DNA of 64,000 bases, taken from contig NC_016131.3 in the NCBI RefSeq assembly GCF_000005505.3, positions 31,301,001 to 31,365,000 of the forward strand, read 5' to 3'. This document shows, in pieces, positions 24,090 through 37,141 of this stretch (the first letter of the stretch is position 1; each line of letters starts with the position of its first letter). The notes below the pieces were generated by a model, which saw only the letters and a list, made by a program, of their open reading frames with translations, did no database searches and was not told the DNA's origin. A program made the position numbers and the translations under genes. Origin of the DNA: Brachypodium distachyon. Its lineage: Eukaryota > Streptophyta > Magnoliopsida > Poales > Poaceae.

Positions 24090-25910
24090 CAGGACGGTAC
24101 TTGACCTGGCACCATCGGGCCGAATAAACTCGACGGAGCAAAACTCCGAGCCGGTGCCGTCCAAACAGGCCGTCCCCGCGTCACCATCCGTCCGTCCGCG
24201 CGTTCGAAGACTACACCTGACCGAGAGCGGAGACTCTGAAAAAAAAAACAATTACTGTACTGTAACTGCCTTGGTGACAAGAGAGAAACGAAGAATTAAG
24301 ACCCGGACGTGGCAACGGGGTAGTAACGTTGTAGGAGTACGTAGAATGGGCCAGTTACTGCTAACTCCTGCCGGTATTATTTGTTTCAAATTTGCCCAAA
24401 TACAAATAAATTTATATGTAAAAAAGTATAAATACATGTAATATTTCGACAAGCAACCGGAAATAGTACTACCAGGAGCAGAGCTACAATACAAGCATTG
24501 GGTTCAGATGAACCCAATGAAAATCACCAAATTCAATAGAAAGTGGAATGTACCCAATTGTTGTTTTTGCTGGCTCGGAGCCCGTTACTACTTTTAACTT
24601 TAAAGACGTGGTGCGGTCGTGTATATACGTGGCCGTGCGATCGGGGTTCCTGTCCTAGTGTCCCGTCCTGTGGGCTGTCAGCTGTGGTGCGCAACAGGTC
24701 ACGGTTTTAGGTCGCCACCAGGTGGAGCCCCTGACGTCTCGGCCGCGACGCCTGGAGCTTTCTTTCCTTTTGCCGTTTTGTGGTGGAGGGACAGACGCGG
24801 GGAGTAGAGTAGGAGGCCACACGGAGGACCGCACACGGCCGAGTGTGAGAAGCGCACTCGCATATCAATCGCCCTCCTCGCGGCGTCCTTCCGCACGCCG
24901 CCTGGCCGGCTGCCACGCACGATCTTTACTCTACTCTACAGTAGTAGTAGCCGGTCGTGAGGCCTGGGGCCGGTTGGGGTTCCGTGGGGCCGACGAGAGA
25001 TCGTTTGGTTTTCTGGTGGATTCTGTGTGGAGATGCTGCGGCCCGCAGGACCGGCTTTCATGGGGTTGGTCGGCAAGACCACCATTTTGTTTTGTCTTTC
25101 AGTTAAAATAATTGACGGTCAACTAACGGTTAACGAAACGGCAGTGGCATATTTGTATCCATATAAAATTTAAGTGACACATCTAGAACAAACTCTCGGT
25201 GGCAAATACATGGAATTCTCTCCGGATACTGTGCATGCCCTGAAGCTTTCCTTCTGCAACTTGTGGCTGCCTCGCAAGGAGTTTTGGTTGACATGAAACG
25301 CAAATACAGAAGTCAAGTCTCACTGCCACACATCAGCAAACAAATCGGTCTAGGTATAGAAAGAGAGACTATCTGATGATGTGGCTGAAATGGGATGAGT
25401 ACCGTTGACGGATGAAAATAGGATTGTTTTCATAGGTTCGGTTGCTGCAACTATAAATGATTTCAAATTAATGGTTGAATATATTTTTATGAAAACTAAG
25501 GTGGAAAGCGAATTTTTTTCCTCCCATACGAGTAGTAGTAGTACTAGCTGACTAATCGGACGAGGGGACAGATACATTTTTATAATATGAAAAACTTTAT
25601 GGTTAATTAAGCGATCCGGGACGTAGACATGTCCACCCTACTTGAGGAAGTTTTCAAGATAAATGTGATGTCTTTGTTTTACTCGAGGAAGTTAAAGATT
25701 GTAGTACCGGACAAAACTCTTAGTACTACTCTACTTTTTTTTTCATAAAGGTATTTTATTTCGTTAGGACAAAACTTTTACCAATAATTAATTTATTGAT
25801 ATGTAATTTATATGATAATAAATCACCAGTTATCCGCAAGAACTTTTGATACGAATGCATTGCTATAAATTTCATGTTTAAAAAAAACATATTTATAAAG
25901 TGATTCTTTG
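24090..25910. other. Spacer, partly GC-rich, nothing recognised
   Basis: The 24.6-25.1 kb part is GC-rich with overlapping open frames on both strands. None shows a known domain or a credible start context. At 24500-24530 a short palindromic ATTGGGTTCAGATGAACCCA-type motif occurs, common in grass repeats. Confidence 0.35.
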
Positions 25911-25916
25911 TCAAAC

Positions 25917-27040
25917 TTTTTTTTCATTGTTGTTTATAGATAGAAGATTGCTCAGAAGCATGATTACAGAATTACAAGTTTGTTTAACCCGTGTCTCTCC
26001 ACATTACACTATCAGCTAGCCCTGAACATTATAGAAAATACTTTCTCCATTGAACAGCTTCGTGTCCTTCCGGTTTCTCCATTCGTCTTTTACCTCTGCC
26101 ATGAGCGAAGCGATGCTCGGGCATTTGTTGTCGAACACAATGCTGTTGCGGTGCTTCCAGAGTGTCCAACAAACTAGACTGATGGTCATCGCTAAGTCTC
26201 TTCTCTCCTTGCCCCTAATCTGAATCTCTGTCCACCAGGCCGCCAACGTCGCATCATCTCCTGGCACCCACTGCTCCTTGCCCCATTTGGAAAAAAATGT
26301 CGAACCAAACAGTTCTCGAGAATGAACAGCCTAGGAGAATATGGTTGATGGTTTTTGGCAGTTGGACGCAAGGTGGGCAAGCTGCAGGATGATCCATGCC
26401 CGCCTCTCGAGGCGATCCGCAGTCCAACATTGATGTCGGCAAGCCAGACAAAAAAAGATCTTGCATTTGGTGGGGGTTTTAGATTTCCATATCAGGTCAA
26501 AACCTGGCATGGTTTCGCGACCGCCGAAAAACACACCATATGTAGAATTTACCTGTAGCTGACGACTAGAAGGAGTCTTCTCTAGTGTTCAGAACGGTAT
26601 TATCACAATGTCCCAGAGACATAAAAACTCGTCCCAATGATCAGCAACCTGAGAGAGATTCAGTACTCTGACCCATCTGTGATTGGATTTCGCTTCCATC
26701 ATTGTCAGGCTGTGATCTCCCCTCGGAGCAGAAGCAAAAATGTTGGGTGCCAAATCCTTGAGGCGAGAGGAGAAGAACCATGGGTCAGTCCAGAACGTAG
26801 TAGAACGACCGTCGGAGACATCGGCGGAGGTAGCAGCTTCAAATTAATATGTCGATTGCTTGCTGCGGAATACTCTTGGTGCGCTGAAGCCAGAGCCATT
26901 TGGCTTGGACAGCTACATCGAGCATTCGTAAATTGGGGATGCCAAGACCACCAAAACATTTGTGAAAAGTATGAAGTATTTCTTAAAGAGTGGTTACAGT
27001 GCAATTGTAAATTCTTTTTGCACATTGTTTCTCTAACTTA
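25917..27040 (-). mobile_element. 5'-truncated LINE (reverse transcriptase 3' end)
   Basis: On the minus strand the order is CFGGLGIPNLRMLDVA and KWLWLQRT (end of the reverse transcriptase region, about 26960-26880), then WKSKTPTKCKIF and NHILLGCSFSRTVW (zinc-binding zf-RVT region, 26500-26290), then SLVCWTLWKHRNSIVF (about 26195-26140). A poly(A) tail (T run at 25917-25923) follows. Frameshifts and stops interrupt it. The catalytic reverse transcriptase core and endonuclease are absent, so it is a typical 5'-truncated, dead LINE copy. No matching target duplication was found. Confidence 0.8.
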
Positions 27041-27152
27041 ATGGGACTGTTGACCCTGTTTACTCTGGCATCTTTTTGGTAATTTCATTAGAGTTTAAAA
27101 CCGGTATGAACATGTCTTTGTGAGTAAAAGTATAGCGCAGTGGATGCTCCTA

Positions 27153-27618
27153 GGGCATCTCCAAAAAAGAGCTCTCATTTGTCTTCTCTATTTGTCACTT
27201 GTGAGATTGTTCATATAAACGGGGATGAAATATGAGAGCTCTCATTGGTTTCCATGGTATTTTAGAATATTCTATTTGTCCATTTCACTATTTTTTAATG
27301 TTTTACACGTACATACATGCTTTGATCATCACAAATAATACATGCTTTGATCATCACAAATAATTAGATTGGGAAGAGGAAGACGAATGAGTGCAGGCAA
27401 GAAGAGCAATGGAGAGAAAAGAGCGGAAGGAAGAGAATTGACGGTGTGAGGGAAAAAAATGACCCGCATTTCACCCCCTGAACCGGAGAAAAATACATAA
27501 ATGATTAACAGTTTTGAACAAATGAGAAAACTTGAGACCTCACGGGATTGTGTTATTTGTCTATGTCCTCTGTTAGAAAATTGGAAAGAAAATGGAGACT
27601 CCCCTTGAAGAGATGCCC
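27153..27618. mobile_element. Possible Tourist/Harbinger-like MITE
   Basis: The left end GGGCATCTCC(A) and the inverted right end GGGCATCTCT(T) resemble Tourist-type termini of grasses. The interior is non-coding, 466 bp. The 3-bp flanks do not match, so the call is tentative. Confidence 0.45.
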
Positions 27619-27950
27619 TTGCCAGCATCTGAGTATAAACTAATGCTTTGAATCTTAGTTTAGTGCACTAATAGCAATATGATTGACTGTCTGTGTACTT
27701 AAAGAATATTAATTTACACGTAAAACATCTACTACGTCACATGACTTGTACATGCTTGAAGCCAAAAGCAACCATAGAATCTCCCAATCTCTCATCCCAT
27801 CCAGTGTAATAGCTAGTATGTGAGGTTGAACTAGTACAGTAATCCGTTCTCAGTCAAACCACTGAGTCCACGCCAATTTATTGTGCACATATTATATTAC
27901 AAGTATGCAAAACTATTAATTCTTCCTATATGTAACCTTGCATTTAGATA

Positions 27951-28033
27951 CTACATCCGTCACCAAATAAGTGACGTTGATTTTTATAAATTTTTATACA
28001 AATTCAGGTCACTTATTTCAGAATAGATAGTAG
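27951..28033. mobile_element. Stowaway-like MITE remnant
   Basis: The left CTACATCCGTCACCAAATAA after TA pairs with the right TTATTTCAGAATAGATAGTA. The ends are decayed. Confidence 0.5.
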
Positions 28034-28129
28034 ATTGTTGTGTCTGAAACAATCCACCTCATAACGATTCCAAACTGGAGTAATGCATTCTGTCCCATGA
28101 TATTCGAGTCACTCAGTTGAAGAGGATAG

Positions 28130-28708
28130 AAAATCCCCAAGACAAATCTCCTCCTTTTCGAAAATAAATTCCCCAAGAGACCATATGGAGCATTTTACAG
28201 AGTAGTCGGCCACGTCACTAACAACAACTAGCATACAAGTAGCTTTTGAGCAAGCCTTTCTTGCAAAAAAAAAAAATCTTTCATTTTTGCGGTTTTGCTC
28301 CTCCTGCCCCACTCCCCCATATTCTAGCCTTCTTCTGCTGCTTCTCAACTCCTTCCACATATAGTTCCACCTTCCCTCCGTCTCCCTCCTCTGCCTCCGC
28401 AGGCTCACACCAGTGCTGCTGCCGCCTGCCTGCCGCCCTTCAAACCTGCCCCTGCTCTGCTCCTTTGACCCCCCCTTCAAAGCCTCGAGATTTCTGAACA
28501 TATCCCACCTAATCCCACCTCATTTGAGTCTCTTGCTGATCTCTGTACATAGATACATATATCCAAGAATTCAAGAACGTCACCAGCACCTAATCCCAAC
28601 TCCCAACTCCCCCACAGTAGTAGGCTAGTAGTAGCGCTTGCTTGCTTCCTCTGTTGCTTGCTCCAGTGCACAGACCGGGTTCGACCAGTGGGCGGTGGAT
28701 TAATTGAA
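28130..28708 (+). promoter_or_regulatory. HAK transporter upstream region and pyrimidine-rich leader
   Basis: From about 28290 the sequence is very rich in C and T (CTCCTCCTGCC, CTTCCCTCCGTCTCCCTCC), typical of a grass 5' untranslated leader, and continues to ATG 28709. No clear TATA box could be fixed. Transcription probably starts near 28290-28350. Confidence 0.45.
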
Positions 28709-31700
28709 ATGAAAAGCCCCTCTACCATGGATCCTGAGGCGCCGGCTCCACCGGGCACTCCGCCAGATAGGAAGGTATGGTGCTGGGAATCCTTCTGAAG
28801 CTTGAGGTTGAACGCTTCAATCGAGGGTCAATCTTTTGTTGTGCGGTTCTGGCCCCTGATCTTGGGAGTTTCCGGCGGTTTCCTGTGATCTCGGTTGGTT
28901 TTGCTTCTGATGTTTGCGTGCGTTCTGTTTGCAGGAGAAGCCTGGGGGAGGAGGAGGAGGGAGGCAGGGGCGCAAGAAGCTGCCATGGCGGATGACGCTG
29001 AGCCTGGCGTACCAGAGCCTCGGGGTGGTGTACGGCGACCTGAGCACGTCTCCCCTGTACGTGTACAAGGCGGCGTTCGCGGACGACATCCAGCACTCGG
29101 AGACCAACGAGGAGATCCTGGGCGTGCTCTCCTTCGTCTTCTGGACGCTCACCCTCCTCCCGCTCCTCAAGTACGTCTGCGTCGTCCTCCGCGCCGACGA
29201 CAACGGCGAGGGCGGCACCTTCGCGCTCTACTCCCTCCTCTGCCGCCACGCGCGCGCCACCCTCCTCCCGCCGGGCCGCGCCGCCGCCGGCGACGAGGAC
29301 GGCGGCGACGGCGCCGTCGCCAAGAAGTACCTGGAGACCAACGGCAATGCCGCCGCCGCCGCCACGCTGGGCGGGCGCGGCGGGGGCGCGGCCGCCAGCG
29401 TCAGGCGGATGCTGGAGCGGCACAAGGTGCTGCAGCGGGTGCTGCTGGTGCTGGCGCTGGTGGGCACCTGCATGGTGATTGGCGACGGCGTGCTCACCCC
29501 CGCCATCTCCGGTGCGTCGTCCGCGACCCCCCTGATTAATATCTGTTATTTTTTGGGGGCGGTTGATGTGGAATGCTGATTTCCTCTGTTTATTGCAGTG
29601 TTCTCCGCGGTGTCTGGGCTGGAGCTGTCCATGGAAAAGGGACACCACAAATGTAAGGATCCAATCATGGCCATGGCCCTTTCTGTTTCGTTGTGTAGAT
29701 TTGTTTTCCCTGTCTTGTGTGGCACTGTTTCTTGATTCAAGCTCTGAACTAGGTGACTCAGGAGTCTGGTCCACTCCCAATTGTGCAGATCCACTGGTGG
29801 TAGAATTGCTGCACTGTTAGGCTATTAGTCTTATGTCAACGATTGCTTTATGCCTGCAACTTTTACCTGTATTACTATGCCAAAGCAATGGTAGATAATG
29901 CGGTAATCCGGGTGGTCGTGGCAAAACCAGGACTGATGTGACCTGCAGTTTGCGTCATGGGGAATGGAACTATGGATTGCGAATGTTAACTGCAAGGATA
30001 TGACCAACCCTGTTGATCAGTTGCGTGCCTGATCGTAGCGGTGTTTGTGCGGTACTGCAGTTCATTTTGGGAAGGTATTTGACAGAGCATGACCACAAAC
30101 AGGGATGTGTGGATATCAAATAAAGGCAGTACTATCACAAGCTAGTCATCACAGGCCTAACACTTATCAGTGGTTTTGAGCAGGAAAATAGACTAATTTC
30201 CTCGTCATTGATGGCTCCAATAAATGTTACTTTCCGTGTAGTTGTATGGAACTTCGGGTGGAAACGATGATCTTATTGAAAACTCTATGCCTATTTAGTT
30301 CATGTACTGTTGGTACAAGGATGAGACAAGAAGGTTAGGTTTTGGTAACTGACCGGTATTTGTGGTAACTGGGAAGTATTTTTGGTTACCGACCGTTACC
30401 AGCCTTACCGGTGCCCTCTGCTAAATACTAAATAGTCATATTGGAGAACAAAAACCACTTTGATCAAAGTTTATGCAAATTTGACATTTTTTGGTTATTT
30501 ACTGACAGGTAATATCAAATAGCATTTGAATGTTTAAGTTACCAGCAGTAAAAATCAGTATTTCCAGTTACTGGTCATACACCTCTCACCGGTTAAATTT
30601 ACATTCGAATACATAAGATCCTTGCCAGGCAGTAACAATAAGGTTTATAACCTGCGAAAGGCAACGCATGCTGACGTCTGGAAGAAGTTAGCATGTGATG
30701 AATTCTGAAATTCAGAGCAGATGAACTCCATTCTTCACTCTGGAACCAATAATTTAGCATTTCCATACTTAATTTAGTCCTGCACATGTGTACTGTACTT
30801 TATTCTGATTATTTTTTGTAGATTTGTTGTGCTCTGTCTAAAGATATTTCTAATCTTACTTTCCTAATGCGATTCTGCAGATGTTGAGTTACCCCTTGCT
30901 TGCTTCATACTGGTTTGCCTGTTTGCACTGCAACACTATGGGACACACCGGGTGGGATTCCTTTTTGCTCCGATTGTGATAGCATGGCTTCTTTGTATAA
31001 GCATGATTGGTGTTTACAATATTGTGATATGGGAACCTCATGTCTATCGAGCATTATCCCCGTATTACATGTACAAGTTCTTGAAGAAAACACAGAGAGG
31101 AGGTTGGATGTCCCTGGGAGGAATACTGCTATGTGTTACTGGTACTATGCTCCGCAACCATTTTTAAATTCCTGGATCTTAGTTTGGTTCTTGTCTTCTA
31201 ATATGATTGCTTTGCTCTTTCAGGATCTGAAGCTATGTTTGCAGATCTGGGGCATTTTAATCAGTTGTCGATACAGGTGAAGAAACAGATGCTGCATGCT
31301 CAAATTTTTTCTATTCCAGTGCTTCATTATAGAAGCAGCACTGGTGTACCACTGTCTGTCTCTGATAAGTGATTCCTGGATGCAGATTGCTTTTACTTGC
31401 ATGGTCTATCCCTCACTGATCCTTGCATACATGGGCCAAGCTGCTTATCTGTCGAAGCATCATATCCTGGAAGGAGACTACAGGATCGGATTCTACGTGT
31501 CTGTGCCTGGCAAGTCATGTTCCTCAGATCTTTCATCAGAAGCAAGAATAATATTATATTTATCGCCTCTCCTAGTGCTGCTTTTTTTTAATATTTGTGA
31601 ATCTGTCATCTTCAGAACAAATCAGATGGCCCGTTCTCGCGATCGCCATTCTCGCAGCAGTAGTGGGGAGCCAAGCTGTTATCACTGGTACATTTTCAAT

Positions 31701-33238
31701 GATCAAGCAGTGCACTGCTCTAGGCTGCTTTCCCCGGGTGAAGATCGTGCACACATCCTCCAAAGTACACGGACAGATATACATTCCGGAGATCAATTGG
31801 ATCCTGATGATACTGTGCTTAGGCGCAACCATTGGATTCAGAGACACGAAACACTTGGGCAACGCATCAGGTATACCATGTTACTGTTTCCTTTCTTGAC
31901 ACCTTATTACAGTACAGTATATATCTTCTAGTTTCAAATTGACCCTATCCATTGCATACAAAGTGAAGGAGTATGGACAGTCCATCTGAATGATGGTGCT
32001 TGTTGTTTTAAACAGGATTGGCTGTTATAACTGTAATGCTGGTCACGACATGTCTGATGTCGCTGGTGATAGTCTTGTGCTGGCACAAGAGCATATTCCT
32101 CGCCCTCGGGTTTATCGTGTTCTTCGGCACCATTGAGGCACTCTACTTCTCGGCATCGCTCATCAAGTTCAGGGAAGGAGCCTGGGCACCGATCGCTCTC
32201 TCCTTCTTCTTCATGCTGGTGATGTGCATCTGGCACTATGGCACCATCAAGAAGTACGAGTTCGACCTTCAGAACAAGGTGTCCATCAACTGGCTCCTCA
32301 GCCTCAGCCCGAACCTTGGCATCGTCCGTGTCCGGGGCATCGGCCTCATACACACCGAGATCGACAGCGGCATCCCTGCTATCTTCTCCCATTTCGTCAC
32401 CAACCTACCTGCATTCCATCAGGTACGTACTTGACAAAATCTTCTTCTTTTCCTTCTGAACCTTGATCGCATTGACCGTCGTTCAGACATTCACCGTTAA
32501 TTTGTTGGTGTTGGTGATGATCAGGTGCTCATCTTCATGTGCATCAAGGACGTGTCGGTGCCACACGTGTCACCTGAGGAGCGGTTCCTGGTCGGAAGGA
32601 TCGGGCCCAAGGAGTACAGGATCTACCGGTGCGTGGTCCGGTACGGGTACCACGACGTGCACATGGACGACCAGGAATTCGAGAAGGACCTCGTGTGCAG
32701 CGTCGCCGAGTTCATACGCTCCTCAGGAGGCGGTGCCAGTGCTGGAGCGGCCTCCAAGGCCAACGGCGTGTGGCATGGTGAAGAGCACGACAAGGTTGAC
32801 GAGGAGCGGATGTCAGTCGTTGCCTCAGGCAGCATGCGCATGCTGGAGGAGGATGATGCCATGGCTGGGGGCACCATCGCCATCGGTTCCTCGCGTGCCA
32901 GGTCAGGGGAGATACAGTCCCCGTCACCATCGCCGTCACCGGTGCCAGTGCAGCTGGGTGTGAAGAAGAGGGTGAGGTTCGTGCTGCCGGCGACGAGCCT
33001 GAGGCCGAACGCCGGCGTGCAGGAGGAGCTCAAGGACCTGACTGACGCCCGGGAGGCAGGCATGGCATTCATCCTGGGCCACTCCTACGTCAAGGCCAAG
33101 AACGGTTCCAGCTTCCTCCGCCGGCTGGTGATCAACTTCGGCTACGACTTCCTGAGGAGGAACAGCCGGGGGCCCAACTACGCCGTCACCGTCCCGCACG
33201 CCTCCACCCTCGAGGTCGGCATGATATACTATGTCTGA
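28709..33238 (+). CDS. HAK10: Potassium transporter, KUP/HAK/KT family (cluster II, HAK10-like)
   Basis: Nine exons join into 836 codons plus stop: 28709-28774, 28935-29511, 29599-29652, 30881-31141, 31224-31276, 31386-31509, 31616-31870, 32016-32422 and 32525-33238. The product is a multi-pass membrane K+ symporter. The family signature [13 protein letters not shown] is at residues 52-64. Later blocks include [62 protein letters not shown] and [16 protein letters not shown]. The long hydrophilic C-terminal tail ends [11 protein letters not shown], as in cluster II members such as Arabidopsis KUP6. Length is normal for the family. The start at 28709 precedes a second in-frame ATG by six codons. 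The sixth intron uses a GC donor. The symbol rests on remembered synteny with rice HAK10 beside CSLA9 and could be wrong among close paralogues. Transport direction and localisation are inferred. Confidence 0.93.
30340..30600. repeat. GGTAACCGG-rich segment in HAK intron 3
   Basis: Repeated GGTAACTG, GGTTACCGACC, GGTAATATC and CACCGGTTAA motifs occur in both orientations in an otherwise plain intron. This resembles non-autonomous hAT elements of grasses with iterated short motifs. No target duplication was found. Confidence 0.35.
31510..31615 (+). other. GC-AG intron of the HAK gene
   Basis: The exon ends GTGCCTG and the intron starts GCAAGTCATG. It ends CATCTTCAG, joining to give [10 protein letters not shown], the exact family length and motif. 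GCAAGT is the standard non-canonical donor. A GT donor four bases downstream (GTCATG), with an acceptor 10 bases further in, also keeps frame but loses two residues. Confidence 0.75.
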
Positions 33239-34050
33239 ACTCTGAACTCTTCTAAAGAAGAAGATAGGAAGAAGAAAAAACAAAGCTAGAAGGCAAAGGA
33301 AAGGAACCGAATTTTCAGTTGTATATGCTAGATTTGGATATATGAGTTACATGTAGCCTGTTTTCCCTTCCTCTCCTTGTAAGTAGTACTCCATACAAAG
33401 ACGCCATTAGAGAGGCTGGGAAGCCCAAATTAGAAGCTCTACTACAGAAAACCGATGTTGAGCTCTCTGTACATCAGAATTCAGAAGAGATCTCAAGCGC
33501 CGTGAAAGCGGGATGCGAAGCTACTGAACTACCGAAGAGGATCCAGGCGAGTACGTCGTCCTGGCAAATAGTGCCTCTGCGTGCCTCCTTTGACGGATTC
33601 AGCGAGGCCCCGAGGATGTGTGGCGTTATGATGATCAAAGTCCAGATGCATTTTTCTCTTCTGGATTTATTTGGACATCAAATACAATAACTGAATATGC
33701 AAACACCTTCACTAAATTAAACTCATAGCGAGGGCATATTACTCTCTGTTCTTGGCATGTAGCTCTAGTGTGGCGATCTCCCTTGTGTCAGTTCATTAGC
33801 GGCCTGTAGAGTCAAACTAAACTATTGAGCATTGTGGAAAACTAGAAAAGAGGAAACTAACAATAGTTCTCGGCGGAAAGAGTCAGCTTTGGCACTGAAT
33901 TCTCATGTGTCAGGTCGACTAGAGTTGTGTTTGGGCCTGTAGGATTCTCCGGCCAGGAGACCTGTCCTGGCGTCAGGTGACAAATCAAGATAAGATGCGT
34001 CTACAACACAATAAATAACACAATACATGACACCACATATAAATTATTCT
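33239..34050. other. HAK 3' untranslated region and spacer
   Basis: Likely 3' untranslated sequence up to about 33700 (an AATACAATAA-type signal is near 33680). After that no gene is seen. Confidence 0.4.
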
Positions 34051-34054
34051 TTAC

Positions 34055-34130
34055 TATGAAGGTGATAACTTAGACCAGTAACATAAGCATGTTACTAATA
34101 TATGTTACTCTCCACTAGTCTCAATCCTCC
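34055..34130. repeat. Possible MITE half
   Basis: GGTGATAACTTAGACCAGTA, then AACATAAGCATGTTACTAAT and ATATGTTACTCTCCACTA, has the look of a common pooid MITE end recalled from related genomes. No second end was found. Confidence 0.3.
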
Positions 34131-34589
34131 GGACTCTGAGGTGCCATGCATAGGTGATCCATTGCATTGGTTACCGAGAAAAACAGCACATAAGCGGATC
34201 CTGCTCGAACCACCCCTTCGCCCCCTCCCTCCCACCCCACCCCTTCTCAAGTCTCAACAGCCCGCGTTCCCCAAGTTTCAACTCCACGGTTGATCGACCT
34301 GACACGAGCAAGGGTTCAAAGTGTGAGCCTGTGCATTGATCAAAGGAGGAGGGGAGAAGCTCACTGATCGATAGGATTTCTTCTCCTTGGGATTGCCGCT
34401 CATATTTGGTGGCTTTGTTGAGTTGTTGGTTTGCTCTGCTTTCAAAGATTCTTCAAATCCCCAAACATGTCTTGCCAGTCGCCACTTGGCTTCGCCGCAC
34501 TTTCTCTCTTTGTCTCTTCGGCCAATTATGCAAGTCGTAGTTGTATCTAAACCCATAATTCATGTACCTTATAAATTGTAAGTGACGAG

Positions 34590-35500
34590 GACATCCACAT
34601 GTTGATACACCCGCAGCACCTACAGTTACATTACAAGGACCTATCACAAGAGCCCGTGCACGCCAACTTAATTATCAAGTATTTTCGGTTCTTGGAACGA
34701 TTCTTCACATACATGAGAATATGATGCTGCTTAAATCAGATGTGTTTGTCACACTTAGGAATGATGGACCTAGCATGGATGAGAGGGACAAGCATTGGAG
34801 CATGACCACGCATGGAGATGAAGGCAGCAAGCGTGTGAGGATTGAAGATGGCGCCGCAACGGGAGATTTTAGAACGTTGAAGCCACCATAATGAGAGATG
34901 AAGACGTGGGCGAAATATAGAGCTTTTCCCTTCATATTTTCGTCCACATAATTATATGGTGCTGCGTCACCTTTTAAGTTTGGGCTAGGCCCATGTAATT
35001 TCGTCCACATACATGGGCTGAACTTTTAGAGTCCGTATAGGTGAAGGAAACCAACCTAGAGTAGGATTCGGCCTTCTTTCTCAAGGCTGGCCGCATATCG
35101 CTCTAGTCTTCCATATATACCCCCGTTAGGTCTTCGTTTAGACTCGGATTTTGTTTAGTTTAAGACTTAGCTATTTGCTACTCTTCGCCATAGGCACAAG
35201 TGTCAAATCGACCTTCTGTATTACGCGCTTGCAGAATCCCATCAATAAAGCTTCGCCTTTATTCGCATATCTTGATTGCATCTATAATTCTTGCTTGTTC
35301 TTCGGTTGCATGCAGGAATTGATCCTTCGTGATCAGGTTGATCTAGCTCCGGCTTGGTCAATAACCTCGGAAGTTGTTGTAGCGATCGCTAAGGCGCAAC
35401 GTCTCGCACGTTTGTAGCCGGTTCGTCAACATCGACATCCACCCAAAAATCGATAGCTATCTTCTCATCGAAACATCGGACACCTTTACCCCTATCAGTA
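34590..35500 (+). mobile_element. Gypsy-type LTR retrotransposon 3' remnant
   Basis: A plus-strand frame (34590-34890) reads VTLQGPITRARARQLNYQ and NDGPSMDERDKHWSM, ending LKPP before a stop, like the C-terminal tail of Ty3/gypsy polyproteins of grasses. It is followed by LTR-like sequence (TTTAGTTTAAGACTTAGC, ATCAATAAAGCTTCGCC, TTGTAGCCGGTTCGTCAA) that in related elements spans promoter, polyadenylation and U5. The integrase, reverse transcriptase and 5' LTR are absent. Boundaries are approximate. Confidence 0.65.
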
Positions 35501-35504
35501 AGGG

Positions 35505-37141
35505 CCTATGAGCGTGGATAGAAGAATTATAGGTACATATGTTAGTAGTGGATGTAAATGTAAGAGTGCATCAAAAAAGATTGTGCAATTTTAACTTATA
35601 AATTGTGCTGTACAAAAAAAAGAGATATTTTTTCAATACATAGTCTATTTAATATCTTATCTTGTACAGTACATTATACATGGCAATTTTGCATAAAATT
35701 TTGCATGCAATCATACATTTATTTTGTACTAATACCATGATTCTAGTGAGAATTTTTGTTAATAGTGCAAGAAACATTTACGATAAGTCCAGATACCGAG
35801 TACCACCTTCACTTGTTTTTGAACGAGTGTACCTCCTCCACTTAGAATCATAGTGATAGAGACTGGAAAAGAAACACGAGGTTCTATCAAATCAAATCAA
35901 CATACCCTAGCTATTTGATCATATCAGCTCCGCTTCTATTATCGGGATAGTAATTATGTTGTGCCAGTCCACGTCCACTTCTGATACCAGGAAGAGTGCC
36001 AATCCTCGTCCAGGCGACGTTGTTGATGGTACGAATCGGCTTCTTTTGACTTGTGGACGTCCAAGCACGACACCGTTGTACTGTACTCCGCTACTGCCTA
36101 CTGGGTGGCTGGGACTAAAAAGATAAACGGAGGGTAAGAGTTTCTACCGAATGGGTGGCTTTCCACGTGATATTTTCCCCGTCTCCAATGGCAATCATTC
36201 ATGCACGTGTGCCGGTGAAGAGATGGATAAATAAAAGGAAAGTAAAATCCATATCATTCATCATCATATATTTTCAATCTGCCCAGCAAATGATATGACA
36301 CATTGGGTAGGAGGCAGCAGAGATCCATAGAATAATACAATTCCTGTAACCAACTCACACTCGACAACAGCCCCCGAAAAACACCACTCAGGACCTATAA
36401 TGTTTTTTCCTCCCTACCAGCAAAGCTTCAAAGAAGCAGAAACGGAGCAGCAGCATAGATGACAAAAAAAAGCACAATTCTGCATTGCCCCAATAACACC
36501 TGGAAATAAACCGACGCATGCAAGGCATTGTACAACGGCATGCCGTCAAAGTTTTGACCAAAAGAAACCCTTACAAAAAGACCATGAATGAATGCAAGAC
36601 AATGCACGTGAGGAAAATACTAGGAAACAAACAATCTAACAGCTAGGGACGGACACGTCCGACACAGCGAACTTAGCCCAGAGCAGTACAAAATAATCCG
36701 GTGACAATGCATGCGAGCCCCCCTTTTTGCTTAATATATCCATAAGCAACCGGGCCTTGTAGACCATGACACAGATGTTCGATGCATGCAATGAATGCAA
36801 AGGAAAGCGATAGCACCCAGACCACAACCATGCATGCCAAGCCGAGGAAACCATCAGCATGACAAGCTACAATAGAATCTCATCAGACCTCCAGTAAGAA
36901 ATGAAGGTTCCAGATGCCTTTAGAAAAGTTAGCAGGCGGCCAACTTAACCCTCTTTTCCGCAGAATTGAAAAGGCTGGGCTGACGCATGTACTGATGCAT
37001 GGGTTAGTGAGGACCCCCCCCCCCGACTCTGCTGTGAGGATGTGTGGGCTTCTCCGAAGAGCAAGCCCAGACATGATGCAACCGAAGACCCGGACTCAAC
37101 ATGTGGATGGATGCATGTGCAGACTCGAGAACAACGTCACA
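35505..37141. other. Spacer and importin beta 3' untranslated region
   Basis: No gene seen. The 3' untranslated region of the minus-strand importin gene probably occupies the right part, from about 36250. A run of C lies at about 37012-37024 within it. Confidence 0.4.

Noticed and set aside
28722..29780. 352-codon minus-strand open frame opposite the HAK gene
   Set aside because: It is a GC-rich shadow of the HAK first exons, runs across two clear HAK splice sites and has low-complexity Arg/Glu/Ala content.
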